A DNA stretch of 64,000 nt from CAYWBU01 sp942491525 (GTDB lineage Bacteria; Desulfobacterota; Desulfomonilia; UBA1062), in assembly GCA_942491525.1 (NCBI GenBank), contig CALOBW010000056.1, forward strand, positions 1-64,000. The letters are read 5' to 3'. Of the stretch, positions 61,892 through 64,000 are shown piece by piece. The stretch's first letter is position 1, and each line of letters opens with the position of its first letter. A program made the position numbers and the translations under genes. The notes beneath the pieces were generated by a model. It saw nothing but the letters and a program-made list of their open reading frames with translations, searched no databases and was not told the origin of the DNA.

Positions 61892-62584
61892 CTAGAGCGT
61901 AAAGAGCTCCAGTCCGGCCACCTGGCCGCCGGCCGAGATGCCGCCTTCCAGGGGGACCGTTTCGGATACAATCAGGCGTGCGTTGGAGTTGGCCGTGGCC
62001 CACTGGTTCATCATGAATACACTGTTGACCGTCTCGCCCATGATGTCGGGACGCGCATACTCATGGTGGCCGATGGTGCCGAGGTAGATCTGGCCGCGGT
62101 GCAGGGTGATCAGCAGGTTGTCGTCATCCAGCGCGCGTTCGGCATCCTGGGCGGCGCTGATGGTCCGGGATGCCTGGTCATAGCCGGTGAAGTAGGCCAG
62201 GAAGCCGTCGCCGACATATTTTACAGGTACGCCGTTGTGGGCCAGAACCGACTCGGTCAGGGTGTGGAAGATGCCGTTGATCCAGCGCGCCACATCCTTG
62301 GGGCTCATCTGGCTGGAGCGGCTGGCAAAGTTGCGCAGGCTGGAGCAGAAGACCGTGGCCTCAAAGGTGTCCTTGTTGTCCTGTCCGCTCAGGATCCAGT
62401 CGATGGAGACTCCCAGCAGTTGCGCCAGCGGTTTGAGCTGGATGATGTCCGGGGCGTTGTCTCCCCGCTCCCACTTGGAGACAGCCTGGGCCGTTATCAT
62501 GAGGGAGTTGGCCAGCTGGGCCTGGGTCAGGCGGCACTTTTCACGTTGTGAGCGGATGCGGGCACCCAATTCTGCTAAATCCAT
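61892..62584 (-). CDS. XRE-type HTH fused to a degenerate class III nucleotidyl cyclase domain
   Basis: 230 residues. Residues 5-65 are a lambda-repressor-like helix-turn-helix (LTQAQLANSLMITAQAVSKW, NAPDIIQLKPLAQLLGVS). The rest follows the class III cyclase homology domain: TVFCSSLRNFA (usually F-x-D-I-R-x-F), MSPKDVARWINGIF, VPVKYVGDGFLAYF, a late LHRGQIYLGTIGHH and DIMGETVNSVFMM. The first metal aspartate is replaced by serine and the arginine of the transition-state pair by methionine, so catalysis is unlikely. It would act as a DNA-binding regulator sensing a ligand by the cyclase fold. Confidence 0.8.
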   Translation of the reverse strand: MDLAELGARIRSQREKCRLTQAQLANSLMITAQAVSKWERGDNAPDIIQLKPLAQLLGVSIDWILSGQDNKDTFEATVFCSSLRNFASRSSQMSPKDVARWINGIFHTLTESVLAHNGVPVKYVGDGFLAYFTGYDQASRTISAAQDAERALDDDNLLITLHRGQIYLGTIGHHEYARPDIMGETVNSVFMMNQWATANSNARLIVSETVPLEGGISAGGQVAGLELFTL

Positions 62585-62625
62585 AGATCCTCCTGCTGCA
62601 CTTTTAGCCTATTCGGGGCATAAGC

Positions 62626-63606
62626 TCAAGCTGCAGGCCGCTGGGTGACGGATTGACCCATCAGCAGGCCGCTCATGACGGCGATGCACTCATCCAGGGC
62701 CTGATGGGCCTGCTCGAGCAGGGCATCCATGGAGATGAAGCCGTGCACCATGCCCTCATAGCGGGTCTGTCTGACCGGCACCCCGGCCGCATTTAGTCGT
62801 TTGCCGTAGATCTCGCCCTCATCGCGCAGGGGGTCAAATTCGGCCGTGATGATGATGGCCGGCGGCAGGTTGCTCAGGTCCTGGGCGGCCAAGGGTGATG
62901 CATAGATGTCATTCTCGTCCGGCGCATAGACCTCCTTGGCCAGGCGCACAATCCTCTCGCTGAGGAAGAAGCCGTCCAGATACTTCTCGCGCGAGGGGGT
63001 CATGTTCTCGCTCATGTCGAGAACCGGATAGATCAAGAGCTGGCCGGCGATTGAGGGTCCCTGACGGTCGCGCGCCATTAACGAGACCGCAGCGGCCAGG
63101 GCGCCGCCGGCGCTGTCGCCGGCCACGAAGAGCGGCTGCTCAAAGTTGGCAGAGGCCCATTCGAGGGCGGCGTAGGCGTCGTTCTGGGCCGCCGGATAGG
63201 GGTGTTCGGGCGCCAGGCGGTAGCCGACTGAAATCACGGTGCAGGGCAGGTTGGCGGCGATGTAGCGGCTGATGTTTTCATGGGTGTCGATGCTGCCCAT
63301 GAAGAAGGCGCCGCCGTGGTAGAAGATCAGGACGGGGCCCCCGGCGTTGGGAGTGTAGATGCGCGCCGGAATCTCTGTCCCTGGAATGATGATGTCTTCA
63401 ATATGCTCGACTGCGCTCAGTTCGGCCATCAGGCGCGGGGCGTTCTTCTCAAACTTGGCGCGCATCGCCTGGGGTTCGCTCTCCGACATGCCGGGGTAGA
63501 GGATCAGCGGTAGTTTAAGTTTGGGATCAACGCCTTCATACTTGGCAAATGTTGCGCAGCCCGAGAGGCTCAGACCAATTATGATTAGAATCAAGAACTT
63601 TTTCAT
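62626..63606 (-). CDS. Lipoprotein alpha/beta hydrolase (HSL-type esterase)
   Basis: 326 residues from ATG 63606 (MKKFLILIIIGLSLSGCATF), chosen for AGGAAAAT before it and the lipobox LSGC. The hormone-sensitive-lipase family marks are present: FYHGGAFFMGS (oxyanion hole), VAGDSAGGALAAA (nucleophile serine), TAEFDPLRDEG (aspartate) and YEGMVHGFIS (histidine). It hydrolyses short-chain esters and is anchored in the envelope. It is divergent from the flavoprotein gene at the right end. Confidence 0.93.
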   Translation of the reverse strand: MKKFLILIIIGLSLSGCATFAKYEGVDPKLKLPLILYPGMSESEPQAMRAKFEKNAPRLMAELSAVEHIEDIIIPGTEIPARIYTPNAGGPVLIFYHGGAFFMGSIDTHENISRYIAANLPCTVISVGYRLAPEHPYPAAQNDAYAALEWASANFEQPLFVAGDSAGGALAAAVSLMARDRQGPSIAGQLLIYPVLDMSENMTPSREKYLDGFFLSERIVRLAKEVYAPDENDIYASPLAAQDLSNLPPAIIITAEFDPLRDEGEIYGKRLNAAGVPVRQTRYEGMVHGFISMDALLEQAHQALDECIAVMSGLLMGQSVTQRPAA

Positions 63607-63730
63607 GATTTTCCTGTTTAACACAGGCGGGTCAGGCCCACCATTATTCTCTTATCGGCCGGGACATAAAAAGCTGTTCAATCCCTGTATCCAACATGTT
63701 AAATAGACCAAAAACTGACTGGAGAAACCT

Positions 63731-64000
63731 ATGAAAGTTGTTCTGATATCCGGAAGCCCCAGAAAGAATCAGGGCTCTGAAGATGTGGCCGCCAAGGCTT
63801 CAGATTATTTTGCCGGCCGCAATATTGAGACCGAGGTGGTCAAACTGAGCGAGACGCCCATTTCGCCCTGCATCCACTGTAACTTCTGTGCCAGCCATGA
63901 TCACTGCGGCCAGGATGAGGTGGCCAACAAGCTCAATGGGGTGCTGGCCGATGCCGATGCCATCATCACCATCAGCCCGGTCTACTTCGGCGGCATGACC
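63731..64000 (+). CDS. NADPH-dependent FMN reductase/iron-sulfur flavoprotein, truncated by window edge
   Basis: The first 90 codons from ATG 63731 with GGAG upstream. The flavodoxin-like start is MKVVLISGSPRKNQGS, and the cysteine cluster CIHCNFCASHDHC (C-x2-C-x2-C-x5-C) matches the 4Fe-4S motif of the Isf group of flavoproteins. SPVYFGGMT follows as the second FMN-contact region, and the window ends there. It probably transfers electrons between ferredoxin and a small acceptor. Confidence 0.88.
   Translation, partial: MKVVLISGSPRKNQGSEDVAAKASDYFAGRNIETEVVKLSETPISPCIHCNFCASHDHCGQDEVANKLNGVLADADAIITISPVYFGGMT

Overview
The window is one dense, GC-rich bacterial chromosome segment with short intergenic gaps, many stop/start overlaps and no rRNA, tRNA, CRISPR array, insertion sequence or prophage that I could find. 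The gene set points to a Gram-negative anaerobe of the deltaproteobacterial (Desulfuromonadales/Geobacterales-like) type: lpxC and Lol-like envelope genes, an aldehyde:ferredoxin oxidoreductase with a four-cluster ferredoxin, a GGGtGRT/IscU-like pair, an NtrY-like kinase, a large che operon, and the order argB-argD-argF-argG-argH-lipoprotein-lysA-dapA-dapB. The lineage is inferred from gene content and order only.

Layout. 1-2400: end of a flavodoxin-like gene and tex, both on the minus strand. 2514-7794: a five-gene envelope operon (LolA-like periplasmic protein, two FtsX-type permeases, a LolD-like ATPase, an outer-membrane barrel). 7791-10406: a DUF493 gene and the ferredoxin/AOR pair (minus). 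10576-14025: a soluble multi-PAS histidine kinase and its response regulator (minus). 14302-28174: a small gene, then a long plus-strand run with the arginine pathway from N-acetylglutamate, the lysine/DAP genes, then FAH-family protein, folK, a REC-PAS kinase, a lytic transglycosylase and pgsA linked by overlapping ends, then a solute-binding protein. 28140-28871: a methyltransferase (minus). 28969-31156: ilvBN behind two consecutive leader-peptide attenuators. 31195-36041: small membrane and accessory genes, a VIT/CCC1 metal transporter (minus), and the IscU-like/GGGtGRT pair. 36070-39074: NAD salvage (pncA-pncB) and an exported protein (minus). 39579-43940: a small orphan gene, gpmI, ppnP, an exported metallo-beta-lactamase-fold protein, an exported LRR protein and a Nudix hydrolase. 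43944-50487: cheA-cheB-cheR-cheW-mcp (transcribed from mcp). 50617-59545: GNAT, radC, radical SAM, a frameshifted NtrX-like regulator, NtrY-like kinase, lpxC and recQ (minus). 59721-61879: a small orphan gene, tatA-tatC and a membrane protein. 61892-63606: an XRE/degenerate-cyclase regulator and a lipoprotein esterase (minus). From 63731: an iron-sulfur flavoprotein cut by the window end.

The most notable signal is upstream of ilvB. Two short ORFs (29004-29066 and 29141-29197) encode peptides of 20 and 18 residues with 11 and 12 branched-chain residues, mostly valine. Each is followed by its own Rho-independent terminator, and each has an alternative hairpin whose 5' strand overlaps the end of the leader ORF. 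This reads as two complete transcription attenuators in series. Other points worth attention are a tandem MshEN-type (c-di-GMP-binding) motif inside CheA, an XRE regulator fused to a catalytically degenerate class III cyclase domain, a perfect 7-1-7 Fur-type palindrome at 59601-59615, a predicted leaderless tatA transcript, and a one-base frameshift in the NtrX-like regulator.
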